The position numbers and the translations under genes are program-made. The notes below the pieces were generated by a model. That model searched no databases. It worked only from the letters and a program-made list of their open reading frames with translations, and was not told where the DNA came from. 64,000 nucleotides of DNA, taken from the NCBI GenBank assembly GCA_036267955.1, contig DATAVB010000046.1, forward strand, positions 1 to 64,000. The letters run 5' to 3'. Positions 33,696 through 42,534 of the stretch are shown here, in pieces. Each line of letters opens with the position of its first letter. Positions within the stretch are counted from its first letter, which is position 1. The stretch is from DATAVB01 sp036267955. Its GTDB lineage: Bacteria > Actinomycetota > Actinomycetes > Mycobacteriales > QHCD01.

Positions 33696-35204
33696 ATGGC
33701 GGCGGTGCGATTCGCGCTCGATCCGGCTTTCGCGATCGGATCGGTCGATCGACGGCTTTTCGGTTCGTTTGTCGAACATATGGGGCGCAGTGTCTACAGC
33801 GGAATCTACGAGCCGTCACATCCCACCGCCGATGCCGCCGGAACGCGCGGCGACGTCCTGGAGCTCGTACGCGAGCTCGGCGTCAGCGTGGTCCGCTATC
33901 CGGGTGGCAATTTCGTCTCCAGCTACCGCTGGGAGGACGGCGTCGGACCGGTCGAGCACCGTCCACATCGGCTCGACCTCGCGTGGCGCAGCCTGGAAAG
34001 CAACGAATTCGGAGTCAACGAATTCCTGAGCTGGTGCGCCGACGCCGGCACCGAGCCGATGTTGGCGGTCAATCTCGGCACCCGTGGCGTGCAGGAGGCG
34101 TGCGACCTGCTCGAATACTGCAATCATCCGTCCGGCACCTATCTGTCGGATCTGCGTGCGGCACATGGTGTGGAAAAGCCGCACGGCGTGCGGTTGTGGT
34201 GCCTCGGCAACGAGATGGATGGGCCGTGGCAGATCGGCGGGAAGACCGCCGACGAATATGGCCGGCTGGCCGCGGAGACCGGCAAGGCAATGAGACTCCT
34301 CGACCCGGAGGTCGAGCTCGTCCTCTGCGGTAGCTCGAACAGCACGATGCCGACCTTCGGTTCGTGGGAAGCCACCGTGCTGGAGCATGCCTACGACTAC
34401 GTCGACTATCTCTCGCTGCATTCCTATTACGACCCGTCCGACGGCGACCTCGACAGCTTTCTCGCCTCGGCCGTGGAGATGGACCGTTTTATCGACGCGG
34501 TCATCGCCACCTGTGACCATGTCGCGGCGCGGACCCGGCGGCGCCGGAAGATCAATCTGTCCTTCGATGAATGGAACGTCTGGTATCAGGGCGCCTTCTC
34601 CGGCCCGGAGAATCTGGAGTGGCAGCGAGCGCCGCGGCTGATCGAGGATCAGTACACCGTCGCCGACGCGGTCGTGGTCGGCAGCCTCCTGATCAGCCTG
34701 CTGCGCCATGCCGACCGGGTTTCGGTGGCCTGCCTGGCCCAGCTGGTGAATGTCATTGCGCCGATCATGACCCAACCGGGTGGGCCGGCCTGGGCGCAGA
34801 CCATCTTCCATCCTTTCGCATTGACCGCGAGATACGCCGGCCAGCAGGTGCTCCGGGTCGAGCCGGTCGGGCCGACCTATGACACCGCCCGGCACGGCGA
34901 CGTCCCGGTGGTCGATGCGACGGCGACAATCGACCCGGACGGCGCGGTGGCGATGTTCGTCGTCAACAGGTCTCGGGACGCGGTCCCGTTGCAGGTCGAC
35001 CTGCGGGCCCTGCCCGGCCGTGCGGCGGCGACGCACACGGCCCTGTACGACGCGGACTGGAATGCCCGCAACACGGCCGAAGATCCGCAGCGCGTGCGGC
35101 CCCGCGACGTCGCCGCGGTGGCCGTCGACGACGGCGTAATGGCCACCACGCTGCCGCCGGTTTCCTGGAATCTCATTCGGCTCGCGCCGCCCGCAGTTTC
35201 ATAA
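33696..35204 (+). CDS. GH51 alpha-L-arabinofuranosidase
   Basis: A 502-residue retaining glycosidase that removes arabinofuranose side chains from arabino-oligosaccharides. The acid/base is E173 (LGNEMDGPW) and the nucleophile E292 (SFDEWNVWY); the N-terminus has the family GSFVEHMGR. No signal peptide is present, so it works in the cytoplasm on imported oligosaccharides. The ATG at 33696 follows AGGGAGG; the GTG at 33690 lies too close to it. It is the first gene of an operon with an ABC importer and is placed behind the LacI operator. Confidence 0.95.
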   Translation: MAAVRFALDPAFAIGSVDRRLFGSFVEHMGRSVYSGIYEPSHPTADAAGTRGDVLELVRELGVSVVRYPGGNFVSSYRWEDGVGPVEHRPHRLDLAWRSLESNEFGVNEFLSWCADAGTEPMLAVNLGTRGVQEACDLLEYCNHPSGTYLSDLRAAHGVEKPHGVRLWCLGNEMDGPWQIGGKTADEYGRLAAETGKAMRLLDPEVELVLCGSSNSTMPTFGSWEATVLEHAYDYVDYLSLHSYYDPSDGDLDSFLASAVEMDRFIDAVIATCDHVAARTRRRRKINLSFDEWNVWYQGAFSGPENLEWQRAPRLIEDQYTVADAVVVGSLLISLLRHADRVSVACLAQLVNVIAPIMTQPGGPAWAQTIFHPFALTARYAGQQVLRVEPVGPTYDTARHGDVPVVDATATIDPDGAVAMFVVNRSRDAVPLQVDLRALPGRAAATHTALYDADWNARNTAEDPQRVRPRDVAAVAVDDGVMATTLPPVSWNLIRLAPPAVS

Positions 35205-35243
35205 CTCGTATTTCACCGGTACGTCCACACGGAGGTAATTCTC

Positions 35244-36515
35244 ATGACCGGACTCAACATCCCGCCCGCGGCCAGCCGCCGGACCTTCCTCAGGGGCGCT
35301 GGCGGTCTCGCCGTCCTGGGTGCCACCGGTGCCGCTGCCGCGGCGTGCGGCAACAACGGCGGCAGCGGCGGCAGCGGTGAGCTGCAGCAGTGGTATCACC
35401 AGTACGGCGAGAAGGGGACGGAGCAGGCGGCGAAGAAGTACGCGGCGGCCTACAAGAAGAAGAAGGTCCAGGTCAACTGGAAGGTCGGCGACTACGGCAC
35501 CCTGCTATCGGCCGCGTTGCTGGGCCGCAATGTGCCGGACGTGTTCGAGTCGCAGTTCAACATCCAGCTGGTGCACTCCAAGCAGGTGGTGCCGTTGGAC
35601 GACATCATCGGCGATGCGAAGAGCGATTTCAGCGACATCGACATTCAGACAAACTCGCTGGACGGCAAGCTCTACGGGATCCGGATGATCGATGACCCGC
35701 AGTTGCTGTATTACCGCAAGAGCCTGTTGCAGAACGCCGGTCTGCAGCCGCCGTCAACGATCGAGGAACTGATCAACGCGACGAACGAGTTGGCCAAGGG
35801 CAAGATGAAGGGCCTCTTCGCCGGAAACGACGCCGGCGCCGGCGCTTTCGGTATCGTCGCGCTGCACGCGGCCGGTGGCCAGCAGTTGACGCCAGACAAC
35901 AAGCCGGGCTTCACCGGCGACGATGCGATCGAGGCATATTCCAGCCTCCGGACGCTGGGCAAGAGCAAGGGTCTGTTGATGGGTGCGCCGACGGACTGGA
36001 CGGATCCGGGTTCGTTCCTGAATGAGTTGTGTGCGATGCAGTGGTGCGGCATGTGGGCGATGCCGCAGATCGAGGCGAAGTTCAAGGACGATTTCGGGGT
36101 TATTCCGTTTCCGAAGATCGGCGCCGCCGGCAAGCCGATCGTCTACACGGGCGGCTGGACCGCCTTTGTGGCGGCGAAGAGCAAGAATCAGGACGCCGCG
36201 AAGGCATTTCTGAAATGGTTGTGGATCGACCAGGAGAAGTTCCAGGAGGACTGGTCACTCAACTACGGGTTCCACATTCCACCGCGCAAGAGCCTGGCGG
36301 CGAAGGCGACCAAGCTGCAGAGCGGCGCGGCCGCCGAGACGGTGAAGCTGAACTCGCAGTACGGCATGGCCGACAATCCGACCTGGACGCCGAATGTCGG
36401 TGCGCCCTACGGCGACATGCTGACCAATATCGTGCGCAAGGGAAATGACCCGAAGAAGGAAACTGCCAAGGCGGCGAAGTTGGTGCAGACGCAGCTCAAG
36501 CGTCTGCTCGGCTAG
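35244..36515 (+). CDS. Arabinoside-type ABC substrate-binding lipoprotein (SBP3)
   Basis: A 423-residue CUT1 binding protein. It carries a twin-arginine motif (SRRTFLRGAGG) and a lipobox ending in AAAAC, so it is likely Tat-exported and lipid-anchored. GGAGGT precedes the ATG. It is a close paralog of SBP1 at 3477. Lysine is encoded almost only by AAG, unlike the permease gene at 37530. Directly downstream are both permease genes, so it is the receptor of this importer; the ligand is probably an arabino- or arabinoxylo-oligosaccharide given the GH51 and GH43 neighbours. Confidence 0.92.
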   Translation: MTGLNIPPAASRRTFLRGAGGLAVLGATGAAAAACGNNGGSGGSGELQQWYHQYGEKGTEQAAKKYAAAYKKKKVQVNWKVGDYGTLLSAALLGRNVPDVFESQFNIQLVHSKQVVPLDDIIGDAKSDFSDIDIQTNSLDGKLYGIRMIDDPQLLYYRKSLLQNAGLQPPSTIEELINATNELAKGKMKGLFAGNDAGAGAFGIVALHAAGGQQLTPDNKPGFTGDDAIEAYSSLRTLGKSKGLLMGAPTDWTDPGSFLNELCAMQWCGMWAMPQIEAKFKDDFGVIPFPKIGAAGKPIVYTGGWTAFVAAKSKNQDAAKAFLKWLWIDQEKFQEDWSLNYGFHIPPRKSLAAKATKLQSGAAAETVKLNSQYGMADNPTWTPNVGAPYGDMLTNIVRKGNDPKKETAKAAKLVQTQLKRLLG

Positions 36516-36570
36516 TAATGTCTCGGCACGACCGCAAGAATTGTGTCAGCCTGGCGCGGAGGTGTGATCG

Positions 36571-37530
36571 GTGAGTTCTTCTGACGTTGCCGTACGGCCG
36601 GCGGCGCCGGCCCGCAGGTCGGAGAGGGCGAAGCAGGCTCGGCGGAAGTCGCGTAGTCAGGCGTTGACTTTCTGGGTGTTTGTGGGGCCGTTCCTGGTCG
36701 GGTTGTTGGTGTTTGCGTATATCCCGATCATTTGGTCGGCGGTGTTGAGTTTCTTCGACGCGCAGGGCACGGTCACGCCTACGGATTTTGTGGGGTTCCG
36801 GAACTATACGGACATGTTGCGGGATCACCAGTTCACCTCGAGTCTGGTGACCTTCACCATTTTCGCGGCGTTCATCATCCCGTTGACGTTCGCCTGTTCG
36901 TTGGGCCTGGCGTTGTTGTTGAACCGGGCCACGATCGCGCAGACGTTCTTCCGGTCGGTGTTCTTCATCCCCACCGCCTGCTCCTACGTGGTGGCCTCGC
37001 TGATCTGGAAACTGTCGATCTTCAACGGGGTCCGGTTTGGCCTGGCGAACACCATTCTCGGGTTCTTCGGACACGACCCGATCTCCTGGCTGACCACGGT
37101 GTCCCCACCCTGGTACTGGCCGGTCCTGGTCACCCTCCGGCTCTGGCTGCAGATCGGGTTCTACATGATCCTGTTCATCGCCGGCCTGCAACGCATCCCG
37201 ACCGAACTGTACGAAGCCGCGAAAATGGACGGCGCGAAATCCGGCTGGCAGACCTTCCGGTTCATCACCCTCCCGCAACTGCGGGGCACCGCGGTCGCCG
37301 TGCTGATCCTGAACCTGATCGCGGCGTATCAGGCGTTCGACGAGTTCTACAACCTCATCGGCAACGTCAACTACGCCCGACCACCCCTGATCTACCTGTA
37401 CTACATCTCCCTCGGCGCCACCCAGGACTACGGCCGAGGATCGGCCGGAGCCCTCATCCTCGCCCTGTTGATCGCGATCGTGACCGTCGGCCAGTTCAAA
37501 CTCTTCGGGTTCGGGAAGGAAACCGACTAA
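36571..37530 (+). CDS. MalF-type sugar ABC permease
   Basis: A 319-residue inner-membrane permease with six predicted helices and the EAA loop YEAAKMDGAKSGWQTFRFITLP. GTG start after GGAGG. The stop shares one base with the next permease start (TAATG). Codon use changes within the gene: the first ~400 bases favour G- and T-ending codons (TTG, GTG, GTT), whereas after about base 37000 the codons are mostly C-ending and lysine becomes AAA. It forms the importer with SBP3 and the next protein; no ATPase gene is present. Confidence 0.93.
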   Translation: MSSSDVAVRPAAPARRSERAKQARRKSRSQALTFWVFVGPFLVGLLVFAYIPIIWSAVLSFFDAQGTVTPTDFVGFRNYTDMLRDHQFTSSLVTFTIFAAFIIPLTFACSLGLALLLNRATIAQTFFRSVFFIPTACSYVVASLIWKLSIFNGVRFGLANTILGFFGHDPISWLTTVSPPWYWPVLVTLRLWLQIGFYMILFIAGLQRIPTELYEAAKMDGAKSGWQTFRFITLPQLRGTAVAVLILNLIAAYQAFDEFYNLIGNVNYARPPLIYLYYISLGATQDYGRGSAGALILALLIAIVTVGQFKLFGFGKETD

Positions 37531-38417
37531 TGGCCACCACCACCCAGACCCCGCCGGCCACCGTCCCGATCGTCCGGAACAAAAAACCCCGCACCGGCAA
37601 ATCCATCGCCGCCACCGTCGCGGTCTACACGGCGTTGATCATCCTGTCCCTGCTGTTCCTGCTCCCGTTCTACCTCATCATCCGCAACGCCCTGTCCTCC
37701 GAGGCCGACCTGACCTCCCCACACTGGACGTTCTTCCCGCACACCCTGCACTGGTCCAACTTCAAGGAATTGTTCACCGACATCCCCATGGGCACCGGTC
37801 TGAAAAACTCCGCCATCATCGGCATCGTCCAGACCGGCGGACAAATCCTGCTCGCCTCCATGGCCGGCTACGGCCTGGCCCGCATCCCGTACAAACACGC
37901 CAACAAAGTCTTCTACACCATTCTCATCACGCTGATGATCCCCGGCGCCGTCACCTTCGTCCCCTCCTACGTCCTGGTCTCCTCCCTCGGCTGGGTCTCC
38001 TCCCTCCGCGGCCTCATCATCCCCGGCCTGTTCTCCGGATTCGCCGCGTTCCTGTTCCGGCAGTACTTCCTCAACTTCCCCAAAGAACTCGAAGAAGCCG
38101 GCCGTGTCGACGGCCTCGGCCACCTCGGCGCCTACTGGCGCATCGTCGTCCCCAACTCCCTCAACTTCTTCGCGGCCATCGCCGTCATCACCTTCATCGG
38201 CAACTGGAACGCGTTCCTCTGGCCGCTGGTCATCGGCCAATCCGACACCTCACAAACCGTCCAGGTCGTCATGTCAACCTTCATCACCGCCCAGACCATC
38301 AACCTCCACGAACTCTTCGCCGCCGCCGCCGTAGCCATCACCCCACTCGTCCTCATCTTCATCTTCCTCCAGCGATACCTCATCCAGGGCGTCGCCCAAT
38401 CAGGCATCAAAGGCTGA
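37530..38417 (+). CDS. MalG-type sugar ABC permease
   Basis: A 295-residue permease with six predicted helices and the EAA loop LEEAGRVDGLGHLGAYWRIVVP. The ATG overlaps the preceding TAA by one base, so the pair is co-translated. It is a normal, unfused MalG-type half, in contrast to the fusion at 6565. Its codons are strongly C-ending, with AAA for nearly every lysine and GAA for glutamate, unlike the neighbouring genes; this suggests transfer or a mosaic origin. Forms a heterodimer with the MalF-type protein. Confidence 0.93.
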   Translation: MATTTQTPPATVPIVRNKKPRTGKSIAATVAVYTALIILSLLFLLPFYLIIRNALSSEADLTSPHWTFFPHTLHWSNFKELFTDIPMGTGLKNSAIIGIVQTGGQILLASMAGYGLARIPYKHANKVFYTILITLMIPGAVTFVPSYVLVSSLGWVSSLRGLIIPGLFSGFAAFLFRQYFLNFPKELEEAGRVDGLGHLGAYWRIVVPNSLNFFAAIAVITFIGNWNAFLWPLVIGQSDTSQTVQVVMSTFITAQTINLHELFAAAAVAITPLVLIFIFLQRYLIQGVAQSGIKG

Positions 38418-38452
38418 TAATCCTCAGCCGCCGAATCAATTAGGGGAGTGCG

Positions 38453-39655
38453 ATGACCAACAACCTGCCTCGCCGAAATGTCCTACGGGCGGCCGCGGCC
38501 GCCGGGATCGGTGGCGTCGCGGTATCCGCGGCGTCCGGGACGGCGCAGGCCGCGACGGCCGACGCAAAGCCGGCCCGGTCCAGCGGGCAGCTCTCGATCA
38601 GCAAGGATTCGTTCGGCACCACCTCGGACGGAAAGCAGGTCGACCGCTATTCGTTCGGGGACAAGAACCGGCTGTGGGTGCGCATGCTGACCTACGGCGC
38701 GACAATCCAGTCGATCCATACCCCGGACCGCTGGGGCCGCCTCGGCGACAGCGTGCTGCTGGGCCTGAACACCATCGAGGACTATCAGGCCAAGAGCCCA
38801 TTCTTCGGTGCGACGATCGGTCGGTACGCCAACCGGATCGCCAAGGGCCAGTTCACGATCGACGGCACGAAGTACCAGATCCCGCCCAACGATGGGGTCA
38901 ATGCGCTGCATGGTGGGGCGATGGGTTTCGACAAGAAGATCTGGGCCGCGGTCGAGATCGACGAGCACGACAAGGTGGGCGTCCAGTTCACCTATGTCAG
39001 CCCGGACGGCGAAGAGGGCTTTCCCGGGACCCTGACCATTGTCGTCACCTACACGGTCGACCGCAGCGGCGCTCTCACCATCCACTACCACGCCACGACC
39101 GACAAACCGACGATCGTCAACTTCACCAACCACGCGTACTTCAATCTGGGTGGCGAGGGCAACGGCGAGGTGTACGACCACGTCGCAATGATCAATGCCG
39201 ACCGCTACACGCCGATCGACGCGACCTCGATTCCGCTCGGGCCGCTGCCGTCGGTATCGGGCACGCCGTTCGACTTCCGCCGGCCGCACACCTTCGGCGA
39301 GCGGATCCACGACGGCGTGGAGCAGATCGTGAATGCCCACGGATACGACCACAACTGGGTGCTGAATCGGCCGGCCGGCGCCCCGCCGACCCTGGCCGCG
39401 CGGGTGCAGCACCCGAAATCCGGTCGTACGGTGGAATGCTTCACCGACCAACCCGGCGTGCAGGTCTACACCGGAAACTTCCTGGACGCCACTGTGGTGG
39501 GCGCGAGCGGGCAGACCTACCGGCAGGGCGACGCTTTCACCCTGGAGACGCAGCATTTCCCGGATTCACCGAACCAGCCGAGTTATCCCACGACCATCCT
39601 GCGGCCGGGGCAGAAATTCGACTCGACGACCGTATTCCGCTTCGAGGCGCACTAG
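38453..39655 (+). CDS. Secreted aldose 1-epimerase (mutarotase)
   Basis: A 400-residue protein interconverting alpha and beta anomers of sugars. The N-terminus has a twin-arginine signal (PRRNVLRAAAAAGIGG, cleavage near AQAA), so it acts outside the membrane; most mutarotases are cytoplasmic. Catalytic signatures are NALHGG, the histidine in NHAYFNLGG, and the C-terminal glutamate in LETQHFPD. GGGGAG precedes the ATG. It belongs to the arabinoside locus and may serve to present the correct anomer for uptake. Confidence 0.9.
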   Translation: MTNNLPRRNVLRAAAAAGIGGVAVSAASGTAQAATADAKPARSSGQLSISKDSFGTTSDGKQVDRYSFGDKNRLWVRMLTYGATIQSIHTPDRWGRLGDSVLLGLNTIEDYQAKSPFFGATIGRYANRIAKGQFTIDGTKYQIPPNDGVNALHGGAMGFDKKIWAAVEIDEHDKVGVQFTYVSPDGEEGFPGTLTIVVTYTVDRSGALTIHYHATTDKPTIVNFTNHAYFNLGGEGNGEVYDHVAMINADRYTPIDATSIPLGPLPSVSGTPFDFRRPHTFGERIHDGVEQIVNAHGYDHNWVLNRPAGAPPTLAARVQHPKSGRTVECFTDQPGVQVYTGNFLDATVVGASGQTYRQGDAFTLETQHFPDSPNQPSYPTTILRPGQKFDSTTVFRFEAH

Positions 39656-39724
39656 CGTCAGCCCGGCGCGGTCGGCCCGATGGGTCGGCCGTGCCGACTG
39701 TCCGGACCACGAACGAGGGACATC

Positions 39725-40621
39725 GTGGAATTCAGCAATCCCATTTATCCGTCGAATTTCGCCGATCCGTTCATTCTGCGTTCCGGATCGGACTATTACG
39801 CGTACGCGACCAACAACGGCCAAACGAACCTGCCGGTGTTGCGGTCGGACGATCTGGTGCACTGGACGCCGTCCAGTGACGCGATGCCGCGGCTCGGCGA
39901 ATGGGCGGTGACCGGTGCCACCTGGGCGCCCGAGGTCATGTCGATCGGCGATTCGTACGTCGTCTATTACACCGCCCGTGGCGCGACCGAGGGCGTGCAA
40001 TGCGTGGGCCGGGCCATGTCGGAGTCACCGACCGGCCCCTTTTACGACGATTCGGCGCACCCGTTGCTCTGCGACACCGACGGCGGGTCGATCGACGCCA
40101 GCCCGTTCCGGGATGCCGACGGCACCCTCTATCTCTATTGGAAGAACGACGGCAACGCGGTGGGCCGGGACACCTTTATCTACGGGGCCCGGCTGTCCGA
40201 GGACGGACTGCAGTTGGTCGGCGACGCGGTGCCGCTGTTCCGGCAGGATGCGGCCTGGGAGGGACACGTTGTCGAGGGGCCGGTGATGTGGCGGCACGAC
40301 GGCCGGTATTACCTGTTCTATTCCGGAAATGCCTTTGACCGGGCCGACTATGCCGTCGGATACGCGGTCTGCGACGGACCGCTCGGCCCCTGCGTCAAGG
40401 CGGCCGAGAACCCGATTCTGGCCAGCGCCGGTCGGGCGGCCGGGCCCGGGCACTGCAATCTCATCGAGGTCGATGGCGTGACCTGGATGGTCTATCACGC
40501 CTGGAATGCCGGCGCCGTCGGCAAGCCGCCGGGTCGCACGATGTGGCTGGACCGGGTCGACTGGGCGGCCGGGAAGCCGGTGCTGCGCGGGCCGATCTCC
40601 GGGAGCCAGCCGGCGCCGTGA
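39725..40621 (+). CDS. GH43 family glycoside hydrolase
   Basis: A 298-residue inverting glycosidase of the five-bladed propeller family GH43, acting on arabinan or arabinoxylan. The three carboxylates fit D14 (NFADPF), D124 (GSIDASPF) and E184 (VVEGPVMW). No signal peptide is seen, so it is cytoplasmic. The GTG at 39725 follows GAGGGA; an upstream frame at 39680 has no ribosome site. It completes the arabinoside locus, where GH51 and GH43 would degrade imported oligosaccharides together. The gap to the epimerase is 69 bases, with no terminator visible. Confidence 0.9.
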   Translation: MEFSNPIYPSNFADPFILRSGSDYYAYATNNGQTNLPVLRSDDLVHWTPSSDAMPRLGEWAVTGATWAPEVMSIGDSYVVYYTARGATEGVQCVGRAMSESPTGPFYDDSAHPLLCDTDGGSIDASPFRDADGTLYLYWKNDGNAVGRDTFIYGARLSEDGLQLVGDAVPLFRQDAAWEGHVVEGPVMWRHDGRYYLFYSGNAFDRADYAVGYAVCDGPLGPCVKAAENPILASAGRAAGPGHCNLIEVDGVTWMVYHAWNAGAVGKPPGRTMWLDRVDWAAGKPVLRGPISGSQPAP

Positions 40622-40640
40622 CCAGATCAGCTGTGACCGC

Positions 40641-41399
40641 TCAGCCGGGCTGCACCGCGATCGCGAGCAGATCGAGGCTGTTGTCGATGTCGTCGGTGCG
40701 GATATCGAAATCCGCCGCCCGCACCGAGGCGACATCCGCCCGGAGCGAGGGATGCCAGGTCGCCGCCGGCCCGGCGAGTTGGGCGTCGATCAGCGAACCG
40801 CCGTGGCGCTTGTCGAGCCGGCGCAGCCGCCGGCCGTGCCAGACACCGTAAAGCCGGAGCATCGAAAACCCGGCGTCCGCGAGCAGGCCGCTCAATTCAT
40901 CGGCGGACAATTCGCGGGTGTGGAACGGATTGAGCGGTGCCGTCTGTCCGGGGGAGAAGGTCAGCCGGTTCGGAGTGCTGAGCAGCAGGGTGCCACCGGG
41001 TCGCAACACCCGGGCCGTCTCGGCGAGAAAGGCGGGCTGATCCCAGAGATGTTCGATGACCTGCAGATTGACCACCACGTCGATGGCGCCGGTACGTACG
41101 GGTAATTGGGCCAGATTGCCGCGCACCACCCTGATGTCGGAATAGGTGCCGGCGACATGCTGCACAGCCGCCTCGTCGTAGTCGAGCCCGATCACCTTCG
41201 ATGCCGTACGGGCCAGGCTGTGCGCTCCGTACCCCTCGCCGCAGCCGGCCTCGAATACCGTCGCGCCGCGGCACCACACGTCGATGGCGTCGTAGGCCGC
41301 CTCGTGCCGGCGGAACCAGTAATTCTCGACGGCAATGCCGGGCAGGGTGCGCTCACCGGTCAGCGCCAGCGGGTGGGCCTGATCCTGGCTCTCGCTGAT
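40641..41399 (-). CDS. Class I SAM-dependent methyltransferase with unclear start
   Basis: A methyltransferase of the methyltransferase-11 class, about 252-258 residues. Motif I is FEAGCGEGYGA, the strand-2 acidic residue is in GLDYDEAA, and VIEHLWDQP and LRPGGTLLLSTPN follow; the N-terminal TGERTLPG and ENYWFRRHEAAYD are typical. No ATG, GTG or TTG lies in frame between the stop of the small membrane gene and the conserved domain. The best-placed codon is ATC at 41399, six bases after a GGAGAG site, giving an expected MSESQ-like N-terminus. CTG at 41417, overlapping the preceding TGA, is the alternative. A base change at the start codon, or a real rare start, are both possible. Confidence 0.75.
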   Translation of the reverse strand: MSESQDQAHPLALTGERTLPGIAVENYWFRRHEAAYDAIDVWCRGATVFEAGCGEGYGAHSLARTASKVIGLDYDEAAVQHVAGTYSDIRVVRGNLAQLPVRTGAIDVVVNLQVIEHLWDQPAFLAETARVLRPGGTLLLSTPNRLTFSPGQTAPLNPFHTRELSADELSGLLADAGFSMLRLYGVWHGRRLRRLDKRHGGSLIDAQLAGPAATWHPSLRADVASVRAADFDIRTDDIDNSLDLLAIAVQPG

Positions 41400-41413
41400 G
41401 GCGCTCTCCCGGG

Positions 41414-41569
41414 TCAGGTGCGCTTCGGCCGGCGGCGGCTGGCGCTCACCACGAGCGCGACGACCACCAGCACGATCGTGATGAGCACGATGATCCAGGT
41501 CAGGTGCAGCAGGCGGAGCACGCCGACCGGGACCAACACAGACAGCGCCCACAGCAGCATCCGTCGCAT
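41414..41569 (-). CDS. 51-residue membrane protein
   Basis: A very small protein, MRRMLLWALSVLVPVGV at its start, with two hydrophobic stretches (residues 3-20 and 24-42) and a basic tail RRRPKRT. GGAGG at 41576-41580 lies seven bases before its ATG (minus strand). Its TGA overlaps the start region of the methyltransferase, implying coupling. It could be a single-pass or hairpin membrane protein; composition resembles the many small actinobacterial membrane proteins of unknown function. The strong ribosome site and clean hydrophobic pattern in this frame support it as real. Confidence 0.7.
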   Translation of the reverse strand: MRRMLLWALSVLVPVGVLRLLHLTWIIVLITIVLVVVALVVSASRRRPKRT

Positions 41570-41730
41570 CGCGCACCTCCGAGGGTTTGACTTGAGACGA
41601 TACCGCGTAACCCGTGACCAGGCTCACGACCCCGGCCGCCCGCCGCTCGATGCTACTGGTGGGTAACATGCAGACTGGTGCACGCGTACGCTCGCGCCAA
41701 TGGAGACCGAGCAGGGAGGGTCAGCCGCCG

Positions 41731-42510
41731 ATGAATATCGTCGTACTCGTCAAGCAGGTGCCCGATACGTGGTCCGATCGGAAATTGCGGGATGACGACC
41801 GCACGGTCGACCGTGATGCTGCCGACGCCGTCTTCAACGAGATGGATGAGCACGGCGTTGAAGAGGCGTTGAAGCTCAAAGAGGCGCACGGCGGCGAGGT
41901 CACCGTCCTGTCGATGGGCCCGGAGCGGACCAGCGAAACAATCCGTAAGGCCCTGGCCATGGGTGCCGACAAGGCCGTGCACGTCACCGACGAGGCGCTG
42001 CACGGGTCCTGCGCCGTCGGTACCTCCGCCGTGCTGGCGGCGGCACTCAGGACGCTGGAATTCGACGTCGTCGTGGTCGGTACGGAGGCGTCGGACGCCC
42101 GCGTCGGCGCCCTCGGTGCGATGCTCGCCGAGCGGCTGGAGGTGCCGGCCCTGACCGGCGCGCGCAGCGTCTCCATCGACGGTCAGACGGCGCGAATCGA
42201 GCGCCAGGTCGACTCCGGCTTCCAAACCGTCGAGGCCGACCTGCCCGTTGTGATCAGCGTGATCGAGAAGATCAACGAGCCGCGCTACCCGTCGTTCAAG
42301 GGCATCATGGCGGCGAAGAAGAAGCCGGTGCAGACCCTCGGCATCGCCGACCTCGGCCTGGACGCCAACGACGTCGGCCTCGCCGGCGCCACCAGCGAGG
42401 TGGTCGACTTCGCGCCCCGTCCGCCCAAGCAGAAGGGCGAAATCGTCTCCGACGAGGGAGCCGGCGGTGTGCAGCTCGCCGATTTCCTCAGCGCCCAGAA
42501 AATTATCTGA
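41731..42510 (+). CDS. etfB: Electron transfer flavoprotein beta subunit
   Basis: A 259-residue subunit that, with EtfA, carries electrons from acyl-CoA dehydrogenases to the respiratory chain and binds AMP structurally. N-terminal NIVVLVKQVPDTWSDRK, EEALKLKE and the VVVGTEASD nucleotide region fit the family. The ATG follows GGGAGGG. The region between the divergent small membrane gene and this start (41570-41730) holds the promoters; a TTGACT lies at 41587 and TAACAT at 41662. The alpha subunit follows after 24 bases. Confidence 0.95.
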   Translation: MNIVVLVKQVPDTWSDRKLRDDDRTVDRDAADAVFNEMDEHGVEEALKLKEAHGGEVTVLSMGPERTSETIRKALAMGADKAVHVTDEALHGSCAVGTSAVLAAALRTLEFDVVVVGTEASDARVGALGAMLAERLEVPALTGARSVSIDGQTARIERQVDSGFQTVEADLPVVISVIEKINEPRYPSFKGIMAAKKKPVQTLGIADLGLDANDVGLAGATSEVVDFAPRPPKQKGEIVSDEGAGGVQLADFLSAQKII

Positions 42511-42534
42511 CCGAAGATCACTGCGGAGGTAGCT

